Source: Begonia masoniana (Eukaryota; Streptophyta; Magnoliopsida; Cucurbitales; Begoniaceae). From it: a stretch of 64,000 nucleotides of DNA. The stretch is taken from positions 16,773,488 to 16,837,487 of the forward strand of contig CM039515.1 of NCBI GenBank assembly GCA_022432975.1, in the 5' to 3' direction. Numbering within the stretch: the stretch's first letter is position 1; every line of letters begins with the position of its first letter. The notes beneath the pieces are model-generated. The model ran no database searches. It was not told the origin of the DNA and was given only the letters and a program-made list of their open reading frames with translations. Positions 11,990 through 23,735 of the stretch are shown here, piece by piece. A program made the translations under genes and the position numbers.

Positions 11990-12899
11990 ATGTGCAAATG
12001 TAGCTTTTATCTGTCAAATAGAACCAAAGAAATTTGAGGAAGCCAAATTGGACGAAAATTAGATTGAGCCATGCAAGAAGAGCTAAACTAATTCGAACGG
12101 AGCAATGTATAGAAACTTGTTCCAAGACCCAAAGACCATCCCATTATAGGAAAACAATGGGTGTTTAAAAACAAGATGGACGAAAATGGAATTGTCGTAA
12201 GGAATAAAGCTAGATTGGTTGCCAAAGAGTATAACCAAGAAGAATAAATAGTCTTTGAAGAAACCTTTGCTCCCGTAGCTAGACTAGAATCTATTAGGAT
12301 GCTCTTAGCATTTTCTTGCTACAAAAACTTCACTCTCTTCCAAATGGATGTTAAGAGTGTATTTTTAAATTGTTATATTTTGGAAGAAGTTTATGTAGAG
12401 CAACCTTTAGTATTTGAAACCTATGACAAACTTGACCATGTATATAAGCTCAAGAAAGCTTTATACGGACTTAAGCAAGCCTTTAGAGCTTGATATGATA
12501 GGTTGAAGAATTTTCCTATGGAAATGAACTTTAAAAAGGGCAATATTGATTCAACATTGTTTATCATGCAAAAAGGGGATGATTTGCTCATTATGCAAGT
12601 ATATGTGGATGATATCATATTTGGATCAACAAATGTCTCACTTTATAATGAATTTGCATCTCTAATGCAAAGTGAATTTAAAATGAGTATGATGGGGGAG
12701 TTAAAATTCTTCTTAGGATTACAAATAAAGCAAACTACCGATGGTATATTCTTTAATCAAAAAAAGTATATCAAAGATGAAAATTTGGATTGAATTCTTC
12801 CAAACCATCTAGAACTCCCATGAGCACAACTACAAAATTGGATAAAGATGAAAATGGGATAAGTGTGGATATTAAGAAATATAGAGGTATAGTTGGTTC
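11990..12899 (+). pseudogene. Ty1/copia reverse transcriptase, first half
   Basis: The copia element resumes after the Athila insertion. Readable motifs are GKQWVFKNKMDENG, ARLVAKEYNQEE, TFAPVARLESIRMLLA, QMDVKSVFLNCYILEEVYVE and LKKALYGLKQA (12299-12493), then YVDDIIFGS (about 12600), the catalytic pair, and FFLGLQI. Stops at about 12247 and 12491 and a frameshift near 12793 break it. It reads on to KYRGIVGS, where the solo LTR at 12900 interrupts it after GGTTC (12895-12899). Continuation is at 15098. Confidence 0.9.
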
Positions 12900-15097
12900 T
12901 GTAACGACCCGAACTTTCTGAACCCGATTTGTTACACTAACTTGCACGAAACTCGGAAAAACTTTGAACCAAACTTAGAGGTCTACTCGAAAGTCAAAAT
13001 TTGATGTTTTCTAAAACTTCAAACATTCAAGAACTTACAGCGGAAATCGTTTAAGTAAAAAAAAATTAAGCAAAACTATTGTACGATGCTTGATTAATCA
13101 GTTGAAATGTTAAGGAATAATCAGCAAAAGAATAAAAGTTTAAATTGCAAAATACTTCATAAGTCTTAAAAAGTCAAACGCGTCGCCCGCTAAACAAAGT
13201 CAACAAAAAGGGCTGAAGTAGAAAATAGAAGACATCATCCGGTGAAAAAATGACAAAATATTCTCTATACCTTCCGGTGACGTCAGCCGGATGATCGACG
13301 TTATACTGCATCCACCGGTGACTAAACGACAAAACACTTCCTACATCTTCCGGTGGATTAACACACGACGTCCACCGGTCACTAAACGACAAAAGACTCT
13401 TTACATCATCCGACAGGTTTACACACGACATCCACCGGTCACTAAACGACAAGAGACTCTCTACATCATCCGACGGGTTTACACGCGACATCCACCGGTG
13501 AGTAGAATACTCGACATCATCCGGTGTCGTCAGCCGGATGATTTGATCCGCCAACATCTATCAGCGAACAAACACCCAACATCCACCGGTGAACTCCATT
13601 CACCGATGGTTGAATTTGCAAAAAATAACTTACTCAAGACATTCAAAAACCTCTGACCCTAAGTAACTCCAAAAAAACTCAACAGAAAGTAGACGATATT
13701 TCTACTATTCAAATTTCATACAAAAACATCTCTAGCTGCAAGAAGGACGAGCTTACTTCACTGAAACCATTTAGAACAATTCAAATCCTTACATTACTTA
13801 ATTTCAGTAAAATCAACATTTATGTCTAACCAAATACTATTATCAGCAAGCTCAAGAAATGAAACATATTCAAAATATTGAAAACCACTACTGTCATGAA
13901 AACTCAACACACTAAAATTGAAACGTTGTCAACTGAACCTTCACACCAACTGACATCAGTTAAACCACCCCATCAGCTGCCAGATTGTTACAAAGATGCA
14001 CTCCAAAACCAATCTAGTCCTCAGCAGACTCAGTAATCACACCTGCTATCACTTCCTCACCTACGTCACAAAACTCATCTATTAGCCTAATGCTAAGTAA
14101 GTAAAGCAGTAATGAAATGAAACACTGAAATATAAATTCCTAAACATGCAATTTCTACTTTCTCAACTCAGTTGTTCATGCTTCGTTTCTGTTCAGATCC
14201 CCCTGTGAAGTTGGGAGTCGGATCAACCCTCCCAAAGTATAAATATCCACTGTCTCATTAAGGGGTGGATTAGTTCCCTTAACAGTAAATCTGATTCACA
14301 TATTCAGACCCCCCTGTGAAATTGGAAGTTAGATCAATCTTCCCAAAGTATAAATATCCACTGTCTCATTAAGGGGTAGATTAGCTCCCTTAACAGTAAA
14401 ACTGATTCACATAACTGTTTCAATATGTTCAATCCTTACCATGCTGACATGCATTCAAATTCATTTTCGTATATTTTTTTAAAACATGATGCATGACATA
14501 CCAACACATTCTAGCAAACAAACCCTAATGTTTCGTGATGTAGGCCCGAAGGTACAAGCAAACTTTACTTACCTGGCTCTCCTGGTGATGCTCGATTTCA
14601 ACTACTCCAAAAGCTCGCTTACATAAGTTTATGGAAATACATTAATCCAACTCTCACTAGACCTTACCAAAAATCAATAATAAGATTGAGGAAACCGATT
14701 TGAAACTCTGCTACCCATGTAATCCCATTTATCTCTAAGAACCCGAACCTACGCTCAATCTCAGCACCTTAAAATACCTCACATTGTACTCCCTCAGGTA
14801 ACTAACCACTATATCTTAAGAGAAATGAGGAAAACTTACCTAAGTTGAAGGAGAATCGGGCGAGGAAAATCGCCTAGGGAGCTCGGCTGCTTGAGCTGAA
14901 AACCCGAAGAGGAAAAGTTTGAAATTGGTGGCGGCTACAGTGTATTAAACCCAACCTTCTTTCCTTAAATACGTTATCCACTTTTGAAAATTATAAATTT
15001 ACTCTAGTGCCCTTGTCTAACCCTACTTAAATTATTGATTAATCAGATGTATACCATTAATAATAAAAGAGTTGGTTTGATAGAACCGGGTGCTACA
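12900..15097 (-). repeat. Solo LTR (L1), gypsy TGTAACACC family
   Basis: A 2,198-bp solo LTR with perfect 5-bp duplication GGTTC (12895-12899, 15098-15102). Read on the minus strand it starts TGTAGCACCC, has a TATA-like GTATTTAAGG near 14980, and carries a GTAAGT donor (intron from 14572) and a GTGACGTAG acceptor (14061). A 60-bp minisatellite sits at 13309-13500. Two 110-bp tandem copies (14194-14413) lie in the predicted intron. There is no internal region. Confidence 0.9.
13309..13548. repeat. 60-bp minisatellite in LTR L1
   Basis: The CATCCACCGGT box recurs at 13309, 13369, 13429 and 13489, exactly 60 bases apart. Each is followed by ACTAAACGACAA and a CATC(A/T)TCCG box. Short similar boxes flank the array from 13230 to 13620. 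Confidence 0.85.
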
Positions 15098-15760
15098 GGT
15101 TCTCTATTATACCTAACGGCTAGTAGGCCGGATATCCTAAGTAGTGTGTGTTTATGTGCTAGGTTTCAAGTTTCTCCTAAGGAAACCCACTTAAATGCTA
15201 TTAAGAGGATATTCAAATATCTAAGTGGCACCTATGATTTAGGATTAAGGTATCCAAAGAGTACTTCTTTTGATCTAATAGGTTATTCCAATTCTGATTA
15301 TGCCGGAACTCTTGTAGATAGAAAAAGCACTAGTGGGACGTGCTAATTTCTAGGTGAGTCTCTTGTGACTTGGTTCTCAAAGAAACAAAATTTCGTAGCA
15401 CTCTCAACAGCCGAAAGCGAATATATCGCCACCGGAAGTTGTTGTGCTCAAATGCTTTGGATGAAGCAAACTTTAGAAGACTACAATTTATTCTATGATA
15501 GGATACCTATTAGATGTGATAATACTAGTGCCATTAACATTTCAAAGAATCCTATCCAACACTCAAGAACCAAACATATTGAAATCTGATATCATTTTTT
15601 AAGAGATCATGTACAAAAAGGAGATATCACTTTGGTTTTTGTGAATTCTTCGATCAATTAGCCGATATCTTTACAAAACCCTTAGATGAGAAGACCTTCA
15701 ATAATATCTGAGTATAGTTAGGTCTGATCAAGATTGAGAAATCATGAAAATTAGATTTTG
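15098..15760 (+). pseudogene. Ty1/copia RT end and RNase H
   Basis: This continues directly from 12899: SLLYLTASRPDI, FQVSPKETHLNAIKRI, GYSNSDYAGTLVDRKSTSG, then a stop near 15345. Next come SLVTWFSKKQNFVALSTAESEYIA (RNase H catalytic region), IRCDNTSAI and RTKHIEI, and after a stop near 15589, LRDHVQKGD and ADIFTKPL in a shifted frame. This is the standard C-terminus of copia Pol. The GGTTC duplication at its start confirms that it and 11990-12899 were one ORF. Confidence 0.92.
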
Positions 15761-16027
15761 TTCAGGAAGTGTCGACCTATACAATAATCGGTCGACACCT
15801 GACCTTCTTCTCATTCTATAAGTCGAGAGAATCAATCTCTTTTATGAAGGAAGTGTCGACCCCAGTTATCATCGGTCGACACCTGAATTGTTTTATAAAA
15901 TAAAGTGTCGCCTGAAACCCTAACTACGTGATTTCTCCCTCAATTTCTTCGGCAATTTTCTGCTCCTTTCAAAATCTTCATCGGTTTTCCTCCGATCAGT
16001 ATCTCTTCTCTTCCCTCTAAACTTCAA
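15761..16027 (+). other. Copia spacer before the accessory ORF
   Basis: Non-coding leader of the accessory ORF. Three palindromic GTGTCGACC/GGTCGACAC boxes (about 15768, 15794, 15853) match the array in this element's LTR at 17868-18440. A pyrimidine-rich stretch directly precedes the ATG at 16028. Confidence 0.6.
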
Positions 16028-17185
16028 ATGGCATCATCCTCCCGCAGCAAGCTCGTCGTTCGCAAGAGGAGGTCAAAGAATGCTACTCCAGCGAATGAAG
16101 TTGAGGAACCAACAACTTGGCCATCTCCATTATTCAATAGTGCTGACTTGATGAGAAGGTATGAGGACGACTTTCAATTCATGCCCCTGATTCTAAGTAG
16201 AAAAGTGGAATTCGATGAGTTAAGTAGTTTAAATTTGGTTCTGCCTTTGAAGAATTTGAGGTTATTTGATCTATTTAACTATGATGGCCCATATTATGAA
16301 ACACCAGTGAGAATGTTCTATGCCAATTTAGAACATTCTCTAAGGCCTCTTAAAATAATTAGTTATGTGTATGGAAAAGACATTGAGTTATCCTCTCGTT
16401 CACTGAACACAATTTTAACTTGTGAATTTAATAATGAGCCTGAAAGGTATTATGAGGCATCTAGGGACCCTGAATTTATGGGCACCAGTGAAGGGACTAA
16501 TTTTATAAGAATGATAGTTCAGGATCCAAATTGGTCCCTTGCATTGAAGCCTAAGGCGAAGGACTTAAATGTACATGCGAGGCTCATCCACCATAGGATC
16601 ACGTACAATCTTCTACCTAGAAATAGACATAGAGATTACATAAGTGGTATGAATCTCTATGTTTTATATAAAATCTTTCAACAAGAATCATTCAACGTGG
16701 GTTATATGATTTTGAAACGGATGATGCAAGTCTTCAGCAACGCAGCAAAGTCCCTACCGTTTAATCTTCTTTTATTGAAAATTTTTAAGGAGAATGAGGT
16801 ATAAATTACAAGGACCAAAATCTCATTACCTCTAACTCGGATGGGGTTTGGTCTCAATGCTGAAGGTAATTGGATTTTTAAAGGAGACTATGTTGAAGCA
16901 TCCGATGCTGGACCATCTAATATGGAAGTAGATGAAGGTGGTCATAAGCCTGAACATACTCCGGAACCCCCCTCCAATGCATCTAAAGGCAACTTCTCTA
17001 ATTTTGAAGAAATGTTCAATATTTTGGAGGCAAATGTAGCTAGCATTGGCGCTGCTTTTGACTCCTTTCGGAATGTGGTTTTCGATCGCTTTGATTGGAT
17101 GGAAGCGAAGACTGCGGATCTCCGTCAAGATATCCTTGAGGTTCACAGGCACTTGACTATCTTCAAGATTATTGGGACGGGTTAG
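16028..17185 (+). pseudogene. Copia accessory ORF, plant transposon-protein domain, one in-frame stop
   Basis: A 258-codon frame (16028-16804) stops at TAA 16802-16804. The same frame then stays open to 17185, so this is one ORF of about 385 codons with a single premature stop. Motifs: basic N-terminus (SRSKLVVRKRRSK), MFYANLEHSLRP, YGKDIELSSRSLN, VHARLIHHRITYNLLPRNRH, LPFNLLLLKIF, then GFGLNAEGNWIFKGD after the stop. The domain resembles the Athila ORF at 8404-9598 and the decayed reverse-strand copy at 42973-43625. Sireviruses carry an extra ORF after pol, often called env-like. No transmembrane segment is visible and the function is unknown. Confidence 0.75.
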
Positions 17186-17638
17186 ATATTTCTCCAGCCG
17201 ATTCTCTAGTCGATCCTCCCACCGATCCTTTAGACGATCCATGTTACTCCCCATCAGAATGATATTTTTGTTTGTGTGATTCTCTTAGTTTGCTAGTATC
17301 TTAATTTGATTTTATATGGATTTGGAGTTTGTAATAGTAAGATATTGGTATATATTTTTTTTCCAGCTAGTATTTATCTATGTTTTGTTGGACTAACTTC
17401 TGAAATTTGGAAAATACTATCTTATTTGTATTGAATGGCCTATAGAATGTTATAGTGTGTTATGATAGTTGACTATGAAATATTTATTTTGATAATGTCA
17501 AAGGGGGAGACAAAATTGAAAGGAGTGAGTAATGCTAAAATCTATTCAGTACATCTATTGTGGGGAAGATTCAATCGATATAAGTATGGGGGAGTGAGTA
17601 ATCAATTTATAATATGTCATCATAAAAAATGGAGAGAT
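17186..17638 (+). other. Copia 3' non-coding region with polypurine tracts
   Basis: AT-rich. CAAAGGGGGAGAC (about 17498) and TATGGGGGAGTGAG (about 17585) are purine tracts of the repeated kind found upstream of Sirevirus 3' LTRs. GGAGAGAT lies directly before the LTR start and probably served as the functional tract. Confidence 0.6.
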
Positions 17639-19025
17639 TGTTAACTTAAAATAAGTTTAAGATTATGAGTTTTTGATGATGTTTAATTATAATGTGTTTA
17701 ACGAAAATATATTCTTTTTATAATGATGGACGATGAAACTTAAGGAATAAATGTTTTTTGCAAATACCTAAATTGAGAATGCCCTTGATGAAGGGTATTT
17801 AGTACTAATGAAGTTTATCAAGTGTGTAATAGCTAAAAGAAAGAAAAACCAGTTCGGTGTGCTTCAAGTGTCGACCAGGAAATTAAAGTGTCGACCGAAC
17901 TTCTGAAGGAATGGAGACAGAGGAAATTCGAGTGTCGATCCCAAATGTGAGTGTCGACCCCAAGCGCAAATGGAAGCAAAACAAGCGTTGACCGATAAAT
18001 GCAAGTGTCGACCGATAAATGCAAGTGTTGACCAAATTTGTGAAGGAATGGAGACAGAGGAAATTCGAGTGTCGACCCCAAATGCGAGTGTCAACCCCAA
18101 GCGCAAACAAAAACAAATCAAGTGTTGACCGCGAAATTCAAGTGTCGACCGAACTTGTGAAGAAATGAAGACAGAGAAGAATCGAGTGTCGACCTTGAGT
18201 GCCAACAGGCTAATCAAATGTCAACCTGATTTTACAGGTGTCGACACTTGAAGACTGAAGTGTCCACCACATAATAGAAGATTTCAACTGAAACATATTT
18301 CAACAGATAAATCAGCTAACTCCAACGGTAACAAAGTGTCGACCCCTGTTCCAAGATGTAAACCAGAACTATTCACAACGGTCTTTTTTCATACGCTCAA
18401 CGGTAACAAGGTGTCGACCAATTGCAAGACAGGTCGACCACTTAATGACAGAATTCACAAGGAGTATAAATTGAAGAATGAAGTTTTTGGAGAGGACAAG
18501 CAAGCCGATCAAAAAGTTTTCTCTCAACTTTCAAGTGCATACATTTGCGACTATTCTTTAATCCTCCACTTCTCTCAAAGATCAAACACTTAAGATTTCT
18601 TTATTGAGAGAGAGTGTCTTTAGCTTTACTCAAAACTTTACTTAGAAGTTGTAAAAGGGTGAATCTTTTCGAGTGAGATTGTAAAGGCAGTTGATTGACG
18701 TCCGTGAAGTTCAATCAAGAGTGTAAAGGTAGTTGATTGACGCCCGTGAAGTTCAATGAAAGATTCTCATGGAAGGGAAGATAAGAATCTTCAAAAGGAG
18801 CCCTTGGAGCATAGACGTAGGCAAGGTTGGCCGAACCGCGTAAAAAATCCTGGTGTCAATTACTCTTTTCGCTGAACTCTTTACTTGTTTATGATTGCAT
18901 CCATCTCGTCAACTTAATTTGATATCATTAAGTTTACACACTTTATAGTAAATAATTAATTTTATTGTGATCATCATTAATAAGGATTATAGGAAGCGAT
19001 AAACCTAATTCACCCCCCCCTAGGT
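17639..19025 (+). repeat. Sirevirus-like copia 3' LTR, 3' end missing
   Basis: It starts TGTTAACTT after a polypurine stretch. U3 carries roughly fifteen GTGTCGACC-like boxes between 17868 and 18440, many palindromic around GTCGAC. TATA-like GTATAAATTG is at 18462. A directly repeated 40-base segment (GTAAAGG..AGTTGATTGACG) lies at about 18680-18760. AATTCACCCCCCCC (about 19008) is typical of the end of such LTRs, but the terminal CA is lost where gypsy LTR-A begins. Confidence 0.75.
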
Positions 19026-20987
19026 AAAAACGATCGTACATGTACATGTTTGGAAACCTTCATGCACAGCACGTGCATTTTATTGCATTTATATGATCTT
19101 ACTAAGCGTTAGGCTCATTATTTAAACTCTATGATATAGGTAAAGATCGTGCAGATGATGACAATAAGCCTCAGGCTGATGTTTAGGAGCAGTTGGAGGA
19201 ACGAGCTCAGGGGGCGTGTTGCGGCAGTCGAGCGATCCTTTTAACCCATGGATGAAGTTTAAGGTCTTCTTATGTACATGTTTGCAGTCTTTTGAGTAAG
19301 ATGCTTAGATAGTTTAGAATTTGAAAAAAATACTGGAACTGTTTTTGGGATTTTAGGTTATGTAAGGATATGTTCGGTTTTTAGAGTCATCCATGTAGTT
19401 TGTTTTTGTAAATTTTGCTACGTTTTCGCATACGTTTGGAGTCGTATTTTTGGGGTTTTGGAGTGTTTTACGTTTGAAGAATGTTGGGAAGGGTTTTAGG
19501 TAAGTTTAATGTGCAGTGTCGGTGAAAGAAATGGAAAAATGGGATAGAGTGGTGAAAAGTGAAGTAGAGGTGCGTTGGCTCACCGGATGCGCGCGTGCAG
19601 GGCTCAAGCTAAGTGCGCGCGATGCGCGCCAGCTGACCAGTCACTTGCAAGGGAGAAATCGTTCGGCGCTGTAATGCAGGGCATACTTGTAATGACCATC
19701 GCAGGCCGCCACCGGATTTGACTTGACATTCACTTTAATTAAGACATTTTTGACGTGAATTTTTTTAACTTTTAGAACTCTAAATCGAAGCCGAAAGTCG
19801 TTTTCGACAAAACGTTGACTTAATTTTTGGGTCATTTAAATCATTTGAAATATGTGGAAAAACGTTCAAAAAATACGTTTGGGAAGTATCGCAAAACGTC
19901 AGGTTGAAACGTGTTTGAAAATCAAAACTTAAAAAAATAATTTTGAAACACATAACATGCGACGCACGCGTCGCTTAGCCATCGCGAGCGCGGCGCCCGC
20001 TTCCGTCGCGCATGCGGCATGCTTCCAACGCGCGCACGTTGCTTACCCCGACGCGTGCACCAACTGGGAGGCACGCACGAGGGGGAGCCGATCGATCGAC
20101 TGCGTATGGCAGATTGATCGGTACCCTCTCGGATGTCGACCATTCTTCACCTGAGCAGCCGATCGATCGCGCCTCACGTGACCGATCGATCGCGCCTCAC
20201 GTGACCGATCGATCGCGCTTCACGTGACCGATCGATCGCGCCTCTCACGCGATCGATCTGTGAATACTCGACCGATTGCCAAAATTTGCACTACTGGGCG
20301 CCGATCGATCGGCTCTCTAATACAGGGCAAGGTGATCGATAGATGGTTTGCCGATCTGTTGGTGCTTGCGTGCGATCGATTGGCCCCCAACAGTGCAAAT
20401 TTTGGCGATCGGCTGAGTATTCACCAATCAATCGTGCGAGAGGCGCGATCGATCGGCCAATATGCAGCCGATCGATTGGTCGTGTAAGGCGCGATCGATA
20501 GGCTGGTCAGGTGAAAAATGGTCGACACCTGAGAGGGTGCCGATCGATTTGCCATACACAACCAATCGATCGGCTTCCCCCTCGTGCGCGCCACCCGGTT
20601 GGTGCTCGCGCCCAGTTGAGCGACGAGCGAGCAGCGTGTGAGCGCTAGAAGCATGTTGCGTGTGCCGCGAGAGAGATGGTCAAGCGACGCGTGCGCCAAA
20701 TGCGTGCGCGTTGCATGTTAGGTGTTTCAAAATTATTTTTTTAAAAGTTTGATTTTCAAACACGTTTCAACTTGACGTTTTACGATACTTCCTAAACGTA
20801 TTTTTCGAACGTTTTGTGACATATTTCAAATGATTTAAACGACCCAAAAACTGAGTCAACGTTTTGTCGAAAATGATTTTTGTCTTCGATTTAGAGTTTT
20901 AAAAGTCAAAAAAATTTCACATAAAAAATGTCTTAATTAAAGTGAATGTCAAGTCAAGTCCCGTGGCGGCCTGCGAGGGTCATTACA
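19026..20987 (+). repeat. Gypsy element A 5' LTR, 5' end missing, rearranged
   Basis: LTR sequence related to LTR-B (58886-61439). It has the TTACTAAGCGTTAGGCTC box and an ATATAG acceptor at 19139, and ends GGGTCATTACA just before the primer site. Its start, including the promoter and splice donor, is gone. A 1.3 kb inverted repeat occupies 19688-20987. Confidence 0.8.
19688..20987. repeat. Long inverted repeat (arms about 620 bp, loop about 60 bp)
   Basis: The left arm (19688-20312) is the imperfect reverse complement of the right arm (20373-20987). TGTAATGACC at 19688 pairs with GGGTCATTACA at 20987, and CCAAAATTTGCACT near 20278 pairs with AGTGCAAATTTTGG near 20393. The loop is 20313-20372. 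The right arm is the normal LTR 3' end; the left arm is the same region inverted. CGATCGATCG boxes are dense in the inner halves. Open frames inside are shadows of this repeat. Confidence 0.92.
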
Positions 20988-20991
20988 GTAG

Positions 20992-21003
20992 TGGTATCGG
21001 AGC
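20992..21003 (+). other. Primer-binding site, initiator tRNA-Met type (element A)
   Basis: TGGTATCGGAGC differs by one base from the TGGTATCAGAGC complement of initiator tRNA-Met, which element B keeps intact at 61444. It lies four bases past the LTR end. Confidence 0.85.
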
Positions 21004-21149
21004 ACCCAAGTTTTAAAAGTGATTCTGTAAACTGTCTGACTGCGCAATCTGTCACGTGAGATCGCTCCATCAACTGTAAGTGTTTAAGTTTTCGTACATG
21101 TTTTAGTTTATTAAATTAAATTTATTATAATGTATAGGATTTCCTTAGA

Positions 21150-21214
21150 ATGGTGAGAGGACATCAAGGAGAAACTAACGACAAGGACGACGCCATCTGA
21201 CAGTTTACTGAATT
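21150..21214 (+). pseudogene. Element A gag start
   Basis: MVRGHQGETNDKDDAI is followed by a stop, then a few codons to the GAATT target site (21210-21214) where solo LTR L2 interrupts it. It resumes at 23736. Confidence 0.6.
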
Positions 21215-23735
21215 TGTAACGACCCCGGCCAGGAGCCGTCACGTGATCACCATTCTTAATCTCCTAATCATTCGGTTCATGCTTCATGCATCTTATTCAT
21301 TAACGGTGCGTTTACTTTTATATTATTATTTTTATTTGGAAACACATCTTAATGCATCTGCCGATGGAGTCCTAGGCTCACATCGACCGATGGTCACGTG
21401 CCAGCCACGCAACACATCTTTTCTACACCTCTTTTAAGCGGCATCTGCCGATAGTCACAGACACAACATCTGCCGATGAAAAACAGGCTTCATCTACCGA
21501 TAGAAAACACCCCATCCGGGCACTAACGACAAACTTCCTAATACATCTACCGGTGAACATGTGCAGATCACGTGTCCATTAATGAACAACGATCAAGAAG
21601 ACATCTTCTGGTAGCTTTAACGACAAAATATCTCTTACATCTTCCGGTGGAAAAATGCACTACATCTGCCGATGACATAAATACCTACATCTGTCGATGA
21701 CAAAATACTCTACTTCTGCCGATGGCATAACACTCTACTTCTGCCGATGACGTAATACTCTACTTCTACCGATGACGTAATACTCTACTTCTGCCGATGA
21801 CATAACACTCTACTTCTGCCGATGACGTAATACCTACAACTGCCGATGACATAAATACCTACAACTGCCGATGACAAAATACTCTACTTCTGCCGATGAC
21901 ATGACACTTTATTTCTGCCCGCTCGACACGAGCCTCTCACGTGCCTCATTAACACCACAGATTTCATCTCGACTTCTACCGATAGCTAAACCACATCTAC
22001 CGGTAGAAAATGCTAACTTAGTTTCCATCGATAGAAACTTCTACGACAGAACTCATTCCAACATTTATATAGCTCAACTTGACCATAAACCTTACTGATA
22101 AACTACAATTCATTCAGAGTATAGATAACGGAAGACTTAAGTAAAACAGACCATTCATTAGTCCTTAAAATCCCTAACAGATTCCGAATTGTAAATCAGC
22201 TAATTAAGACTCCATTGTTATAAGAAATCTTAATCCACTTAGACCTTCTTTATCATATAAACCACCGACATACTATGAACATAACCAAGGGTCATAAATC
22301 GCCTCTCCAGTCCTGCACTGTCATTCTGAACATCCTCCAGCAACCAGCTTTAAACATTCTCTTTGAACATAGCATCCTCACCTGAACCTTCTTCACCTAC
22401 ACCATAAGGTTTAACTATAAGCCTAATGCTTAGTAAGGAATGCATGCTGGCAGACATACATGAGTGTACAAATTAATAAACATAAGTCCGTAAATCTTTC
22501 TTCATTCATGCTCATTTTCATTATTTACATAGCATGTATTAAGGCAGGAGACGAGGGAGAAAGACAGGGGTACATAGTCATTTGCCTATCGCGGCAATCA
22601 TAGTAACGACTAACTCGGCCTCCACCAGTGGGAGAATTCGCGAGCCATACACATCATCAACTCGGCCTCCACCAGTGGGAGAATTCGCGAGCCATACATA
22701 TCATCAACTCGGCCTCCACCAGGGGGAGAATCCGCGAGCTATACTTGTCATAGTCTCTTTTCCCCGTCCTGCACTTAATCATGATTACATTTACTTTTCA
22801 TGTTCTTAACTCAGTCATAAACGTGGACTCAATGCATAAACATGAAGTTCACAGAGAGAAGTCATACCATAAGGACAAGCAGAACATCCTGTAACTTAAC
22901 ATCTTCTTACACAAATTCTTCATATCATGGCAATAACTAGTCATAGTCAACAGACAGACATCTCAATGATTTCCTAATACCCTTGCGGTGTAGGGCCCTA
23001 GTGGCCGGAAATCTTAATACATTCACTTACCTGGATTCCTTAGCTGAGCAGCACCTTCACTTGAGCTTTCCTTGCCTATGACATTTCATATTCGTAGTTA
23101 AATAACTTAAACTCAAAAACTAATAAGGTCCTAACTAAATGTCATCCTAAACTCTGTATTTCTTAGTCTTTTCCGTCAAGCACCTTGGGTGCGTGGGTTA
23201 AGCTCCAAGATTCTAGACATTCGGATTCAACCTAGCAGTTATTTACAGTCGGTTGTCAAAAGTTCAGATTCAAATCGGCAATGCTATTACCAAACTCAGC
23301 TTAACAATGTTCCTATTTTACTCTGTCATAACAAAATCCGGACTGCGGGTTTCTAGCTAAAAGCAGAGATCTAAATAACTTTTCCAACAACTACATTGTC
23401 AGAACCTTACCTCGAATGTGGGTTATCGGAGTGGATACAGGAGAAATCGCTCGTTGGTGGAGAAGTCGCCGGCTGAGAGAGAGCTCTGGAGAGTGGAGAA
23501 ATCGAAGAGGAAAGTGTGACGGCTACAGTGAGGTTTTTGAGAGGTTTAAGGATTTCCTTATTCTATTTATATAAGCCAAAATCCCACTTTATTACCAATC
23601 TGCCACCGCACAAGTTTAAGACAAAATACATAAAAACTTGGCATTAAGACATTAAATCAAAAGGTTAAAAAAAATAAACAGGTGACAGTTAATTCTATTG
23701 AGAAAATCACCTGACCGAAGTTGTCGGGTGTTACA
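21215..23735 (-). repeat. Solo LTR (L2), gypsy TGTAACACC family
   Basis: A 2,521-bp solo LTR with perfect duplication GAATT (21210-21214, 23736-23740). Minus-strand features in order: TGTAACACCC start, TATATAAAT TATA box near 23567, GTAAGT donor (intron from 23030), ATGGTGTAG acceptor (22397), then a long array of CATCTGCCGATGA boxes. A 47-bp unit occurs three times in the intron (22611-22750). No internal region. Confidence 0.92.
21655..21925. repeat. 26-bp CTGCCGATGACAT array in LTR L2
   Basis: About ten units of roughly 26 bases, with the core CTTCTGCCGATGACGTAATA. Looser versions of the box extend to 21360 and 22040. Many cores are CATC-N4-GATG mini-palindromes. Confidence 0.85.

Noticed and set aside
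19922..20699. Several 60-90 codon frames on both strands
   Set aside because: They lie in the GC-rich palindrome and mirror each other between the arms; no domain is visible.
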